Assembly (NCBI GenBank): GCA_017881245.1
Contig: JADGRC010000442.1
Span: 1-35,661, forward strand
Direction of reading: 5' to 3'
From: Pseudomonadota bacterium
GTDB taxonomy: Bacteria > Myxococcota_A > Polyangia > Fen-1088
Length of the DNA: 35,661 nucleotides
The translations under genes were made by a program, and so were the position numbers. The notes beneath the pieces were generated by a model. It worked only from the letters and a program-made list of their open reading frames with translations, did no database searches and was not told where the DNA came from. Shown in pieces: positions 8,787-16,205 of this stretch; the stretch's first letter is position 1; every line of letters starts with the position of its first letter.

Positions 8787-9116
8787 GAATGCGCGCCGTT
8801 AGATACCTTGCCCCACCGGCAAATGCCACCGGGGGCGTGCGTCCGGACGATCTGAGCCCTTTGCCCTCTCGCGGGACACTCACCTCACGAGGACAGGGGA
8901 ATCACCGTGGATGCTCGACTCAATGCCCATCGCCGTCCCGTCGAGCGGCGCGTTCGGCCCCTTTCCCCACGTTCCCCGACACGCGCGGCGATCGAACAGG
9001 TGACTCAAGGCATCATGACCGGAGCCCGTCTGCCCATCGGGCCGAGTCCGGCCGAGACGCCTCCGCCTTGGGAGACCGCACCGTCCAGCGCGCGGGTTGG
9101 GGGACCGCCGACCATC

Positions 9117-9161
9117 GGACTTCCGAGCGGGGGACTTCCGAGCGCGGGACGTCCGAGCGGG
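9117..9161 (+). repeat. 15-bp tandem repeat, three copies, upstream of the ECF sigma gene
   Basis: Three adjacent units at 9117-9131, 9132-9146 and 9147-9161 share GGACTTCCGAGCGGG; the second differs at one position and the third at one. The array ends ten bases before a TATAAT box. It may be a set of regulator binding sites. If the sigma protein starts further upstream it would instead encode the five-residue repeat GLPSG. Confidence 0.8.
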
Positions 9162-9170
9162 CGCCTGGCG

Positions 9171-9176
9171 TATAAT
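9171..9176 (+). promoter_or_regulatory. Perfect TATAAT -10 hexamer
   Basis: A consensus -10 box in otherwise very G+C-rich sequence, 19 bases before the preferred ATG at 9195. No good TTGACA-type -35 is seen 16-18 bases upstream; that position falls in the third copy of the tandem repeat, so activator dependence is possible. Confidence 0.4.
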
Positions 9177-9202
9177 GGAACCTGGTCCTCGGCCATGCCG
9201 TT
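9177..9202 (+). promoter_or_regulatory. ECF-type promoter-like pair (GGAACC ... CGTT)
   Basis: GGAACC at 9177-9182 and CGTT at 9199-9202 leave 17 bases between the AAC and CGT cores, within the usual range for ECF sigma promoters. If used, it would allow autoregulation but would place the transcript start after the ATG at 9195 and require a start such as GTG 9249. Motif match only. Confidence 0.25.
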
Positions 9203-9860
9203 CCCCGCTGAAAAAAGCACCTTGTCGACCGCCCATGCACCCGGGGAAGTGACGCCTTCGCCCTCGCCCTCCCCGCCTCTGTTGGATAACGCGGCACTGG
9301 TGGCGGGACTGGTACGCGGCGAGGCGAGCGCTTGGAATGAGTTGGTCGACCGCTTCGGCCCCGACGTCGAACGGCTGGTCGGAGGCGCGCTGGGCGTCGA
9401 TTCGGACCTGGCCGACATCGTTCAGGACGTGTTCGTTCGGGTGATGGAACGCATCCATCAGTTGCGAGATCCGGCGGCGCTGAGGTCCTGGATCGCCAGC
9501 GTCGCGGTTTTCGCGGCGCGCGGCCACATCCGCAGGCGCCGCCGTTGGCGTTGGATCCGTTTCCTGGCGCCAGCGGATATCCCGGATGTGCCCGCGACCA
9601 CCGCCAACCCCGAGAATCATGCGCTGCTTCACTCGACGTACAAGTTGCTCGACACGTTGCCCGAAAACGAACGAATGGCATTTTCGTTGCGGTTCATCTC
9701 CGAGATGGAGTTGACCGAGGTGGCGGCCGCCTGCGGCGTGTCTCTCGCCACCATAAAGCGGCGCCTGACGCGGGCCGAGGCACATTTTCTTGAAGGCGCC
9801 CGGAAGGATCCGGCCCTGAGTGAGCGGATTGAAAGGGGGGAGCGATGGAGGAGCACGTGA
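9195..9860 (+). CDS. ECF-family RNA polymerase sigma factor
   Basis: The 221-residue product has the two conserved regions of an ECF sigma factor. Sigma-2 is visible from LVAGLVRGEASAWNELVDRF to ADIVQDVFVRVMERIHQL, including the core-binding and -10-melting segment. An Arg-rich stretch (RRRRRWRWIRF) follows. Sigma-4 is LLDTLPENERMAFSLRF then MELTEVAAACGVSLATIKRR, the helix-turn-helix that reads the -35 element. The start at 9195 is a choice: the frame is open back to GTG 8907, but the extra residues are low-complexity. The stop overlaps the start of the FecR-type gene by 16 bases, typical for a sigma/anti-sigma pair. Its targets are unknown; the downstream outer-membrane protein is a likely one. 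A C-terminal signal-sensing domain is absent. Confidence 0.9.
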   Translation: MPFPAEKSTLSTAHAPGEVTPSPSPSPPLLDNAALVAGLVRGEASAWNELVDRFGPDVERLVGGALGVDSDLADIVQDVFVRVMERIHQLRDPAALRSWIASVAVFAARGHIRRRRRWRWIRFLAPADIPDVPATTANPENHALLHSTYKLLDTLPENERMAFSLRFISEMELTEVAAACGVSLATIKRRLTRAEAHFLEGARKDPALSERIERGERWRST

Positions 9861-11197
9861 GCGGCTTAGATGCTCTGTTGCGGGATGTTGCGGCGGTCCA
9901 GCGGGAGTCCTTGGCTCGCGCGGGTGTGTTGGCGCGGATCCGCGCGCGGCCACCCGTGCCGCGATCGTTGTCGCGCCGATTGATGGCGCGGTTCGCGTCC
10001 AGGTTGCCGCGGTTGCGGTTTGCGTTGCCCACACTGGCGGCGGCCGGACTGTGCGCGGCCTGGTGGGTCGCGCGGCCGCTTCCGCTGACGTTCACAGTGG
10101 CCGACGGCGGCGCGTTTGTGTCCGGCTTGCCCGCCGAAGGCAACGCAGTGGCGGGTGGAGTCGGCGGAGGAGTGGGCGACCGTCTGGAAGCCCCGATCAA
10201 CGGCCACCTACCCCTGACGTTCTCCGACGGATCGACGGTGGTCCTCGATCGGGGCGCGCGCGCACGGGTGATGGCGCTCGAACCGCGTGGCGCCACGGTT
10301 CAGTTGGAAAAAGGTCGCGCGGAAGTGAGCGTTCGGCACCGGAGCGGTACACGCTGGCACCTGCGGGCGGGATCGTTCGACGTGGCCGTGACGGGCACCC
10401 GATTCTCTATCGCGTGGGACGAGAAATCTGACGCGTTGACCGTGGTGATGTCGGAAGGAACCGTCGAGGTGCGTGGGCGCGAAATGGCCGGCGGCGCTCC
10501 GATCGTCGTTACGGGCGGGCAAACGTTTCACGGGACCGGGCGTGAATCGCGGTGGACGCTCGCGCCTTCGTCGAAGCCCGACGCGTTATCGCCGCTGGCG
10601 CCGGTGGCGGCGGCGGCAACGGCCCCTGTCCCGGATATTTCCGCCGAAGGGACGTCGCCCGGTTCGCCCTCGGAGGCACCACCGGGACCGGAGGCTCGAG
10701 TTGCCGCAACGTCGCCCAGCGGCCGGGCCGGCGCGGCGGGGTCGCATTCGTGGCAGGCACTGGCGAGATCCGGTCATTACACGGAAGCTCTGCAGGCCGT
10801 CGAACGGTCGGGATTCGAAAAGGCGTGCCGAAAACTCGGCGCCGATGATCTGGTCCAACTTGGCGACGTCGCGCGTTTGGCCCGTAACCCCTCGCGGGCC
10901 GAGCAGGCTTACGCCACCGCCCGCAGGCGCTTCCCTGGAAACGACCGCCCCGCTTTCGCGATGGGTTTGGTCGCATTCGAGCAGCGACGAGACTTCCGCG
11001 GCGCCGGCAAGTGGTTCGGATTGTACGTACGCCAGTATCCGAACGGTGCCCTCGCGCGTGAGGCGTTGGGACGCGAGATGGAGTCCTGGCATCGCGCCGG
11101 TGAGTCGGCCCGGGCGCGTCGCGCCGCCGACGCATACTTGGGCCAAGCCCCGACGGGCCCTTACGCGCGATTGGCGCGCCAGATCGCATCTCCGTAG
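9845..11197 (+). CDS. FecR-domain transmembrane protein with C-terminal TPR-like repeats (probable anti-sigma/regulator)
   Basis: The protein probably holds the upstream sigma factor at the membrane. A cytoplasmic N-terminus of about 58 residues precedes one membrane helix (about 60-77, FALPTLAAAGLCAAWWVA). A FecR domain follows at about 118-230, with LTFSDGSTVVLDRGARARV, the signature VTGTRFSIAW and SEGTVEV. After a Pro/Ala-rich spacer (about 245-295) the last 150 residues are helical tetratricopeptide-like repeats (ALARSGHYTEAL, YATARRRFPGN, AMGLVAFEQRRDFRGAGKWF). The ATG at 9845 has a purine-rich GGGGG ribosome-binding site just upstream and overlaps the sigma stop. FecR proteins classically pair with TonB receptors in iron signalling; here no receptor is adjacent, and the TPR tail suggests a protein ligand in the periplasm. 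That role is inference. Confidence 0.85.
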   Translation: MEEHVSGLDALLRDVAAVQRESLARAGVLARIRARPPVPRSLSRRLMARFASRLPRLRFALPTLAAAGLCAAWWVARPLPLTFTVADGGAFVSGLPAEGNAVAGGVGGGVGDRLEAPINGHLPLTFSDGSTVVLDRGARARVMALEPRGATVQLEKGRAEVSVRHRSGTRWHLRAGSFDVAVTGTRFSIAWDEKSDALTVVMSEGTVEVRGREMAGGAPIVVTGGQTFHGTGRESRWTLAPSSKPDALSPLAPVAAAATAPVPDISAEGTSPGSPSEAPPGPEARVAATSPSGRAGAAGSHSWQALARSGHYTEALQAVERSGFEKACRKLGADDLVQLGDVARLARNPSRAEQAYATARRRFPGNDRPAFAMGLVAFEQRRDFRGAGKWFGLYVRQYPNGALAREALGREMESWHRAGESARARRAADAYLGQAPTGPYARLARQIASP

Positions 11198-11203
11198 CTC
11201 TGG

Positions 11204-11209
11204 TACAAT
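11204..11209 (+). promoter_or_regulatory. Extended -10-like TGGTACAAT immediately before the outer-membrane protein gene
   Basis: TACAAT preceded by TG one base upstream lies only eight bases before the ATG at 11218, in the 20-base gap after the FecR gene. If real it would produce a nearly leaderless transcript. Confidence 0.25.
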
Positions 11210-11217
11210 CGGCGCCA

Positions 11218-12648
11218 ATGCGTGGCCCGGGGCGGTGGCTGAGCACCGGAGGGGCGCGGGCGCGTGGTCGGTGGTTCGTCGTCGCGGCGTCCCTGATCGG
11301 ATGGTGCGGCGGGTTACCCTTCCAGAATATCGCGTTGGCCGCCCCGCTGTTCTCCCCATCGACAAGGGTGGTCCTGTTCACACCGGCCTCGTCGGATCCG
11401 TTGGTGGCGCGTCTCGAAGCCGAATTGGCGGCCGTCGGGATCGCGGTCCGGCGCGTGCCTTTGCCCGCGGATTCCCATCTGGACGACGTCATCTCCCGTG
11501 AAATCGCGGCCGGGGCCAGCGCCGCCATCCGGATCATTCCCCGTTCTCGTGGAACCGAGGTTTGGACGGGTGACACGACGGCTCGTGTGTCCAGTCGACG
11601 CTCAATAAGGCCAGCCGCGTCGGACGCCGCGCTTTCCGTGATTGCGCTTCGGACGGTGGAGTTCTTGCGCGCGAGCTTGCTGGGGGTCCGGCGTCGGGAA
11701 CCGGCGCCTGACGCCGCGGCCGGGGGCGCCGCCGACGAACAGGTCGCCGCCATGCCGTCGTTGCAAGGTCCGGGCGGCGGGCCGCGGGGCGAGGGCGTCA
11801 CGCCCGAAAGAAATTCTAGCGAAGAGGGGACGCCCATCGCGCGACCAACGTCCGCGGGACCCGCCACGGCGGCTCGGGCTACAACATCGATGGAGGCGGG
11901 CGTCCCCCGAGCCACGGAACTCGTCGCCGCCCGACCTGACGAAGTCCCCGCGGCGCGTTCGGCCGACACGAGTCAAGGTCGGCCTCGCCAGCAATCATCG
12001 GAACAATCTCGGGCGCCGTCCGAGGCTGCCCGGATCGACGAGCCCACGCCTCCGATTCGCGTCGGCGAGCCGCGCCCCCCTTCGATCGAGCGATCTCGAC
12101 CGGGGGCTGAGCGCGGATGGCGCCACGTCGATCACTTCGAGATCGCGGTCGGCCCCGCGGTTCTTGCCAGCCCCGGAAGGATTGGGCCGATTGGCGCGAT
12201 CGCGGCCATCGGCCGCGGACAAGTCGTCGGCCCCATCGGCGTCGAGCTGATGGCCGTCTTCCCGGTGATGCCGGCGCGCGTCGGTACGGCGGTGGGAACC
12301 GAGGACATCAGGGCGGCGCTTTTCGGCGCGGGGGCCACCTGGCGATTGACACCTGCTCACCGTCCTTGGTTGACGGACGTGGCATTGGGGGGATCCGCGA
12401 CGTTGCTGCGGGCCGTGGGCAGCGTCGTGGGAACGCAGTCCGTCGCGGGAACCACCGCGTCGACCGTGAAGATCACCGGCTACGCGCGGCTCGGGGCTGG
12501 ATACCAGATGAGCAGCTGGCTGGTCGGCCGGATCGACGCCATCGCTGGCGTCGTCGCATCGCGTACGCTCATCGGCCCCGCCAACAGCGACACGTCATGG
12601 GGTCCCCTGTTTGGGGGAGGCGTGCTGGCTTTGCAAGCGAACTGGTGA
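11218..12648 (+). CDS. Predicted outer-membrane beta-barrel protein with proline-rich middle
   Basis: I do not recognise a named family. An N-terminal signal sequence (hydrophobic core VVAASLIGWCGGLPF, cleavage near ALAAP) is followed by a small alpha/beta domain (about residues 43-160, starting STRVVLFTPASSDPLVARLEAEL). A long Pro/Arg/Ala/Ser-rich, probably disordered segment spans about 160-305. The final 170 residues alternate hydrophobic and polar positions with many Gly and aromatic residues (FEIAVGPAV, GYARLGAGYQMSSW, PLFGGGVLALQANW) and end in Trp, as in outer-membrane barrels. The gene starts 20 bases after the FecR/TPR gene, so the three form a likely operon. This sigma-FecR/TPR-barrel trio looks like a surface-sensing module in which the barrel is target or receptor; that is inference. 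Confidence 0.7.
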   Translation: MRGPGRWLSTGGARARGRWFVVAASLIGWCGGLPFQNIALAAPLFSPSTRVVLFTPASSDPLVARLEAELAAVGIAVRRVPLPADSHLDDVISREIAAGASAAIRIIPRSRGTEVWTGDTTARVSSRRSIRPAASDAALSVIALRTVEFLRASLLGVRRREPAPDAAAGGAADEQVAAMPSLQGPGGGPRGEGVTPERNSSEEGTPIARPTSAGPATAARATTSMEAGVPRATELVAARPDEVPAARSADTSQGRPRQQSSEQSRAPSEAARIDEPTPPIRVGEPRPPSIERSRPGAERGWRHVDHFEIAVGPAVLASPGRIGPIGAIAAIGRGQVVGPIGVELMAVFPVMPARVGTAVGTEDIRAALFGAGATWRLTPAHRPWLTDVALGGSATLLRAVGSVVGTQSVAGTTASTVKITGYARLGAGYQMSSWLVGRIDAIAGVVASRTLIGPANSDTSWGPLFGGGVLALQANW

Positions 12649-12724
12649 TCGACCTACGCCGATGGCATTCAGACGCGAAGTTCCTTGTCGGCCGGGTCCT
12701 GCCCTCGAGTGGTATCCTTTGACG

Positions 12725-13147
12725 ATGGGCGCCGTGTTGAATTCGACCCTCGCATCGAGTCTCGCGCGCATGGCCGCGAAGGCGCCTGGGGTGCGCCTGG
12801 TGCTGCTCTTCGGCTCGGCCGCCCGGGGACAGGCGCGACCCGGCAGCGACGCGGACATCGGCGTGCTAGGCGGCGAATTTTGGGCCCAGATGCAGCTGGG
12901 CGGCGAGCTGAGCATGGGATTGCGCCGCGAGCCGCACGTCGTCGATCTGGCTGAAGCCTCGGACTGGCTGCGCTTCGAAGCGGCTCGCGATGGGATCCTG
13001 ATCTACGAAAGCGAGCCCCGGCTTTGGTCCGAATTCAAGGCGACAGCCATGCTTCGGTATTTCGACCTTGCTCCCATCATTTCAATCTGCGCCGAGGGCG
13101 TCCGCCGCAGGTTGATTGCCGAAGCGGGCGGGCACGCTCGTGGGTGA
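12725..13147 (+). CDS. mntA: MntA-type nucleotidyltransferase antitoxin
   Basis: The 140-residue protein carries the minimal nucleotidyltransferase signature GSX10DXD exactly: G30-S31, ten residues, then D42-A-D44, with a third likely catalytic Asp in EPHVVDLAEA. In characterised type VII systems MntA transfers AMP to a tyrosine of the HepT toxin and so neutralises it. The ATG at 12725 is preferred over an upstream in-frame start at 12611 because the family begins about here and the extension overlaps the previous gene. The stop overlaps the hepT start by eight bases, so the pair is coupled. TATCCT (12713-12718) just before the start might serve as a -10 box, with no convincing -35. Confidence 0.9.
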   Translation: MGAVLNSTLASSLARMAAKAPGVRLVLLFGSAARGQARPGSDADIGVLGGEFWAQMQLGGELSMGLRREPHVVDLAEASDWLRFEAARDGILIYESEPRLWSEFKATAMLRYFDLAPIISICAEGVRRRLIAEAGGHARG

Positions 13148-13556
13148 GCATCTTCTGAGCAAGTTGATCCTGTGCCGCGATCGGGTCGAGAGGATTCGTC
13201 GCGCGTTGCCCGCGAATGCCGAGGACGTGTTGAGCGACGAGCGTCTGGAGGCTTTCATCGCCTTCCACCTTTTCCTGTTGGTTCAGGATGCTGTTGATCT
13301 GGCGGCGCACGTGGTCGCCGAACGTGGATTGGGTGTCGCCGGATCCCTACGCGAGACGTTTCAGCTGTTGTCGAACGCGGGCCTGATCAGCCCCGATTCG
13401 GCCGCGGCAATGGGCGGACTGGCGTCGTTGCGCAATCGGATCGCACATACCTACGGCGGCATCGATCCCGTCAGATTGGTCCGGGAGGCACCGGGTGGAC
13501 TCGACGCCGTATCGCGTTTCCTGGCTGAACTCATCCAGACCACGGAGCGTGGCTAA
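13140..13556 (+). CDS. hepT: HepT-type HEPN ribonuclease toxin
   Basis: The 138-residue helical protein has the HEPN active-site motif RX4HXY: R98-NRIA-H103-T-Y105. Arg and His form the RNase site of HEPN toxins, and the Tyr is the residue AMPylated by MntA in studied homologues. The length fits the family (about 130-145 residues). GTG 13140 is chosen because it gives the normal length and the usual short overlap with mntA; a TTG at 13116 in the same frame is less likely. All key residues of both partners are intact, so the system appears functional. A stem-loop follows directly and may terminate the transcript. Confidence 0.9.
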   Translation: MGEHLLSKLILCRDRVERIRRALPANAEDVLSDERLEAFIAFHLFLLVQDAVDLAAHVVAERGLGVAGSLRETFQLLSNAGLISPDSAAAMGGLASLRNRIAHTYGGIDPVRLVREAPGGLDAVSRFLAELIQTTERG

Positions 13557-13562
13557 GCACCT

Positions 13563-13590
13563 CGATTGTCGAGCCGCGCGGCAACAATCG
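13563..13590. terminator. Stem-loop between convergent hepT and phosphoesterase genes
   Basis: CGATTGT (13563-13569) pairs perfectly with ACAATCG (13584-13590); the loop contains GCCGCGCGGC, which can form a small inner stem. It starts seven bases after the hepT stop and ends ten bases before the converging gene. There is no clear U-tract, so it may act as a weak bidirectional terminator or mRNA stabiliser. Confidence 0.4.
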
Positions 13591-13600
13591 GCCACGGCAC

Positions 13601-14524
13601 TCACGACCCTGCAGTGGCGACCAGCGTGAACACGCTCACGTCGGGCCGCGCGTACATGCGAAACGGCAACTCGACCATCCCGAGGCCCCGCGACACGAAC
13701 AACCGCGTGTCGCCCACGTCGAACAGGCCAGCCGGAAAACGTCGACCCTGCTTGCCGTGAACGATGACCGGGCCCGACGGCAAGGCAATCTGGCCTCCGT
13801 GGGTGTGACCACACAGCACCAGACCGACACCCTGGCCCGCTAGGAGCGGCAGACCTTCGGGTGAGTGCACGACGCCCAACCGAAGCGCCGCGCCAGCGGC
13901 CTCTCGCAGCGCGGGTTCCGCCACCGGATGACCGGCGAAGGGATCGTCCAGGCCAATGATCGCGACGTCGTCGAATGGCGCGGGCAAGCGCGTCGCTTGG
14001 TTGACGAGGACCCGCACACCCGCGCGCGCAAGGGCCGCCTCTATCAGATCGTGCTGGGTCCACAAATCGTGATTGCCCAGCACCGCCAGCTTCACCGCCG
14101 CCGGAACCGCGGCCACGCGCTCCTCGAGCTCGCGGGCCATCGCCGGCGTGGCGTCCAGGAATACGTAGTCGCCCCCCAGCACGAGAACGTCGGGACGCGC
14201 CGCGGTCAGAAGGGCGAAGGCATTGTCGAGAAGCGCGGGCGAAGTCAGCGGCCCGATGTGAAGATCCGACGCGAACGCGACGCGAAGCGACCGGGACGCG
14301 CGGCCTGCTCCACCCGGTAGAATGGCAAACCGATGCTCGATCAGGTCGACGGTCGTGCGACCTGGCACCAGGCCCCAGGCGCGCCCGGCCCAGCCGCCAC
14401 GATAAACCACGCGCGCCACCTTCTCCATCACCGCCCGCTTGAGCGAGAAGTTCACGCCGCGTCCTACCGCCTTCAACTCATCTCCAATCAAGCACCGGCC
14501 GCGACGAACCACCCGGCGACGCAC
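13601..14524 (-). CDS. Calcineurin-like metallophosphoesterase (YkuE-like)
   Basis: The 307-residue protein has the full set of dimetal phosphoesterase motifs: D87-x-H89 (SDLH), GGD (117-119), GNHD (150-153), H220 and GHTHGG (239-244). Family members hydrolyse phosphate mono- or diesters; YkuE-like proteins are envelope-associated, but the substrate here is unknown. The start is GTG 14524, supported by GGGAG (14531-14535) six bases upstream; Met33 is an alternative that would remove an Arg-rich N-terminus. No clear signal peptide follows the basic N-terminus. The gene lies 39 bases after the LarA-fold gene on the same strand, so it is probably the last gene of the HAD/LarA-like/phosphoesterase operon. 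Confidence 0.88.
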   Translation of the reverse strand: MRRRVVRRGRCLIGDELKAVGRGVNFSLKRAVMEKVARVVYRGGWAGRAWGLVPGRTTVDLIEHRFAILPGGAGRASRSLRVAFASDLHIGPLTSPALLDNAFALLTAARPDVLVLGGDYVFLDATPAMARELEERVAAVPAAVKLAVLGNHDLWTQHDLIEAALARAGVRVLVNQATRLPAPFDDVAIIGLDDPFAGHPVAEPALREAAGAALRLGVVHSPEGLPLLAGQGVGLVLCGHTHGGQIALPSGPVIVHGKQGRRFPAGLFDVGDTRLFVSRGLGMVELPFRMYARPDVSVFTLVATAGS

Positions 14525-14535
14525 CCGTGACTCCC

Positions 14536-14553
14536 GCCGCGGCCGCCGCGGCC
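14536..14553. repeat. Tandem 9-bp repeat GCCGCGGCC x2
   Basis: Two exact adjacent copies, each containing the palindrome GCCGCGGC, lie in the gap between the LarA-fold and phosphoesterase genes, just upstream of the latter's ribosome-binding site. The sequence could fold in RNA; it may equally be compositional chance. Confidence 0.5.
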
Positions 14554-14563
14554 GTCCCCGCCG

Positions 14564-16189
14564 TCACTCCATGTCCATCATGACGATTGGCGGATGGTGC
14601 ATGAGCGTAATCTCCGGCGATGGACCCACCGTGCTCCTGGCCATCGCCAACGCCTCTGTGACCGATTCCGCGCGCTCCCAGCCGAGCATCGCCGGCACGT
14701 GCGCGTTCTTGGCGCCCGCGACGATCACGCGGCCGACGTGTTGGCGGCCATTCTCGCCCCAGTACCACATGAAGAATGGATGGGCGCCGTGATACGCGTT
14801 CCCCCGTCGGTACATCTCGATGTAGCTCGGGTTGTGCGCGAATTCCTCTTCGTACTTGTGGCGTAATTTCACCGCGTCCCGCGTCTCGGGCAGCAACCGA
14901 TTGAAGAATTCGATGTAACTCGGATGGTGATTGTGATCGAATTCGTCGTAGCAGGGGTGCGTGATAATCATGACGCCCCCCTTCTTCAGCACGGGATTGC
15001 CCCGGTACATGTTGTGGAAGTAGCCGAGCGCCATCACCTGGACCAACAAGGGATTCAAGATTGAGTTCACGTTGTACGGCGAGATGAACGGAATCCCGCA
15101 CAGGAGGATGTCCGCCTGCCCGCGCACGTTGACCGCGTATTGCTCGAAGCACCGTTCCAGGATTTTCTCGTGCACGGGCTCGGTCTTGCCGGCGTGGCAC
15201 GCGATCAACTGATACTGGGCCGGTATCGAATGGAACAGCTTGCGCTTGGCGGCCGGTGGCATCTTCGACAGCGTCCACCGCATCGCCTCGAACTTCATGC
15301 GATCGAATTCCGTGAACTCGTCCTCGTTCTTGGCCAGGAAGGCCGTCGAGCCGGCGTACATCCGGTTATTCAACGCGGTCTCGACGTGAAACACGTTCAT
15401 GTGCTCGTCGACCAGCGCGCCCATGCGTTCGACCTTGGTATTCAACATGGACGTCTTCGGATCCATGTAGCTGTTCGAATCGCGAATCGTCTGTGGTTCG
15501 TGGTGCGGGCGCAGGCTGTCGTAGTCGCACAACCCCACCGTGACCGATTTGTGTCCCCCATCCATGGGAACCAGGTTGATGTTCACATAGATGACCAGAT
15601 CGCTCTCGACGGCGCGGCGGTTGATATTGACCGGCTCGTCCATGGCGGTGACACCCAAGTGCACCATGCCGTCGGGATCCTCGGCGTCGTGACAGTAGTA
15701 GCGGTCAGGATAGAACGCGTCGAATATCTTCGTCCCTACCATCCGCTTCATCTCGGCAGCCGTCATTTTCCGGTGCAGCGAATTGGCGACGATGATGTGA
15801 ACGTCGTCGACACCGTTCGCGTCCAGCAGCTCCAGTAAGATCTCGATGATCGTCTCGCGAACGTCGGGGCGGACCATCGGGGGCAACGGCAAGCTAATGT
15901 CGTCGACCGCGATGGTGACGCGCATCCCCGGCACGAGCTGCGCGTACAGGGGCTCGGTCCCCAAGGGATGGTTCAACGCATAACGAATGGCGGCGCCCGG
16001 GTTCGCCAGACCCTCGATCGGAGGCTTCGGATACACGACACGCGTCCCGACCGGCAGGTCTTCCAGCAGCAGATCCTCACCGGAAAACAAGATCCGTGGC
16101 GCCGAATTGGTGTCGATGTAGACAACCTGATCGTCCTCCTTGCGACGAGGCGTCGGCCCACGGACGACTTTCGCTGCACGCTCTCTCAT
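14564..16189 (-). CDS. LarA-fold (lactate racemase-like, DUF2088) protein, 541 residues
   Basis: The protein resembles the nickel-pincer racemase family. Visible family motifs are [15 protein letters not shown] (Asp 96-97, the LarA-N core), [11 protein letters not shown] with H139, and [10 protein letters not shown] with K214, which matches the lysine that carries the nickel-pincer nucleotide in LarA; H167 in YYCHDAEDP is another likely active-site His. Family knowledge: LarA interconverts D- and L-lactate, and homologues racemise or epimerise other 2-hydroxyacids. At 541 residues it is well over 100 longer than typical LarA (about 425), with a long C-terminal region rich in His, Tyr and Trp. 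No larB, larC or larE gene for cofactor synthesis is in the window. It follows the HAD gene by 16 bases. The reaction cannot be stated; a 2-hydroxyacid substrate is inference. Confidence 0.8.
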   Translation of the reverse strand: MRERAAKVVRGPTPRRKEDDQVVYIDTNSAPRILFSGEDLLLEDLPVGTRVVYPKPPIEGLANPGAAIRYALNHPLGTEPLYAQLVPGMRVTIAVDDISLPLPPMVRPDVRETIIEILLELLDANGVDDVHIIVANSLHRKMTAAEMKRMVGTKIFDAFYPDRYYCHDAEDPDGMVHLGVTAMDEPVNINRRAVESDLVIYVNINLVPMDGGHKSVTVGLCDYDSLRPHHEPQTIRDSNSYMDPKTSMLNTKVERMGALVDEHMNVFHVETALNNRMYAGSTAFLAKNEDEFTEFDRMKFEAMRWTLSKMPPAAKRKLFHSIPAQYQLIACHAGKTEPVHEKILERCFEQYAVNVRGQADILLCGIPFISPYNVNSILNPLLVQVMALGYFHNMYRGNPVLKKGGVMIITHPCYDEFDHNHHPSYIEFFNRLLPETRDAVKLRHKYEEEFAHNPSYIEMYRRGNAYHGAHPFFMWYWGENGRQHVGRVIVAGAKNAHVPAMLGWERAESVTEALAMARSTVGPSPEITLMHHPPIVMMDME

Positions 16190-16205
16190 TGGTTTCGTTG
16201 TTTCC

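Larger units (their letters stand above)
8787..9194. other. Divergent intergenic region between the fusion gene and the sigma-factor gene
   Basis: This stretch of about 400 bases separates two divergent units. It holds a 15-bp tandem triple repeat, a TATAAT box and the upstream part of an ECF-promoter-like pair, all near the sigma gene. The sigma frame is open across part of it from a GTG at 8907, which has an AGGGGA six bases upstream, so an N-terminal extension of 96 residues (Pro/Ser/Arg-rich, with less G/C in third positions than the core) cannot be excluded. No other convincing gene was seen. Confidence 0.55.

Noticed and set aside
8789-9175. 128-residue open frame in the divergent region
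   Set aside because: Low-complexity Arg/Ser/Thr-rich; its TSERG repeat is only the 15-bp DNA repeat read in another frame.
10509-11969. 486-residue minus-strand open frame opposite FecR and barrel genes
   Set aside because: Composition is Arg/Ser/Thr/Pro-rich without motifs; the plus strand carries FecR, TPR and signal-peptide sequence.
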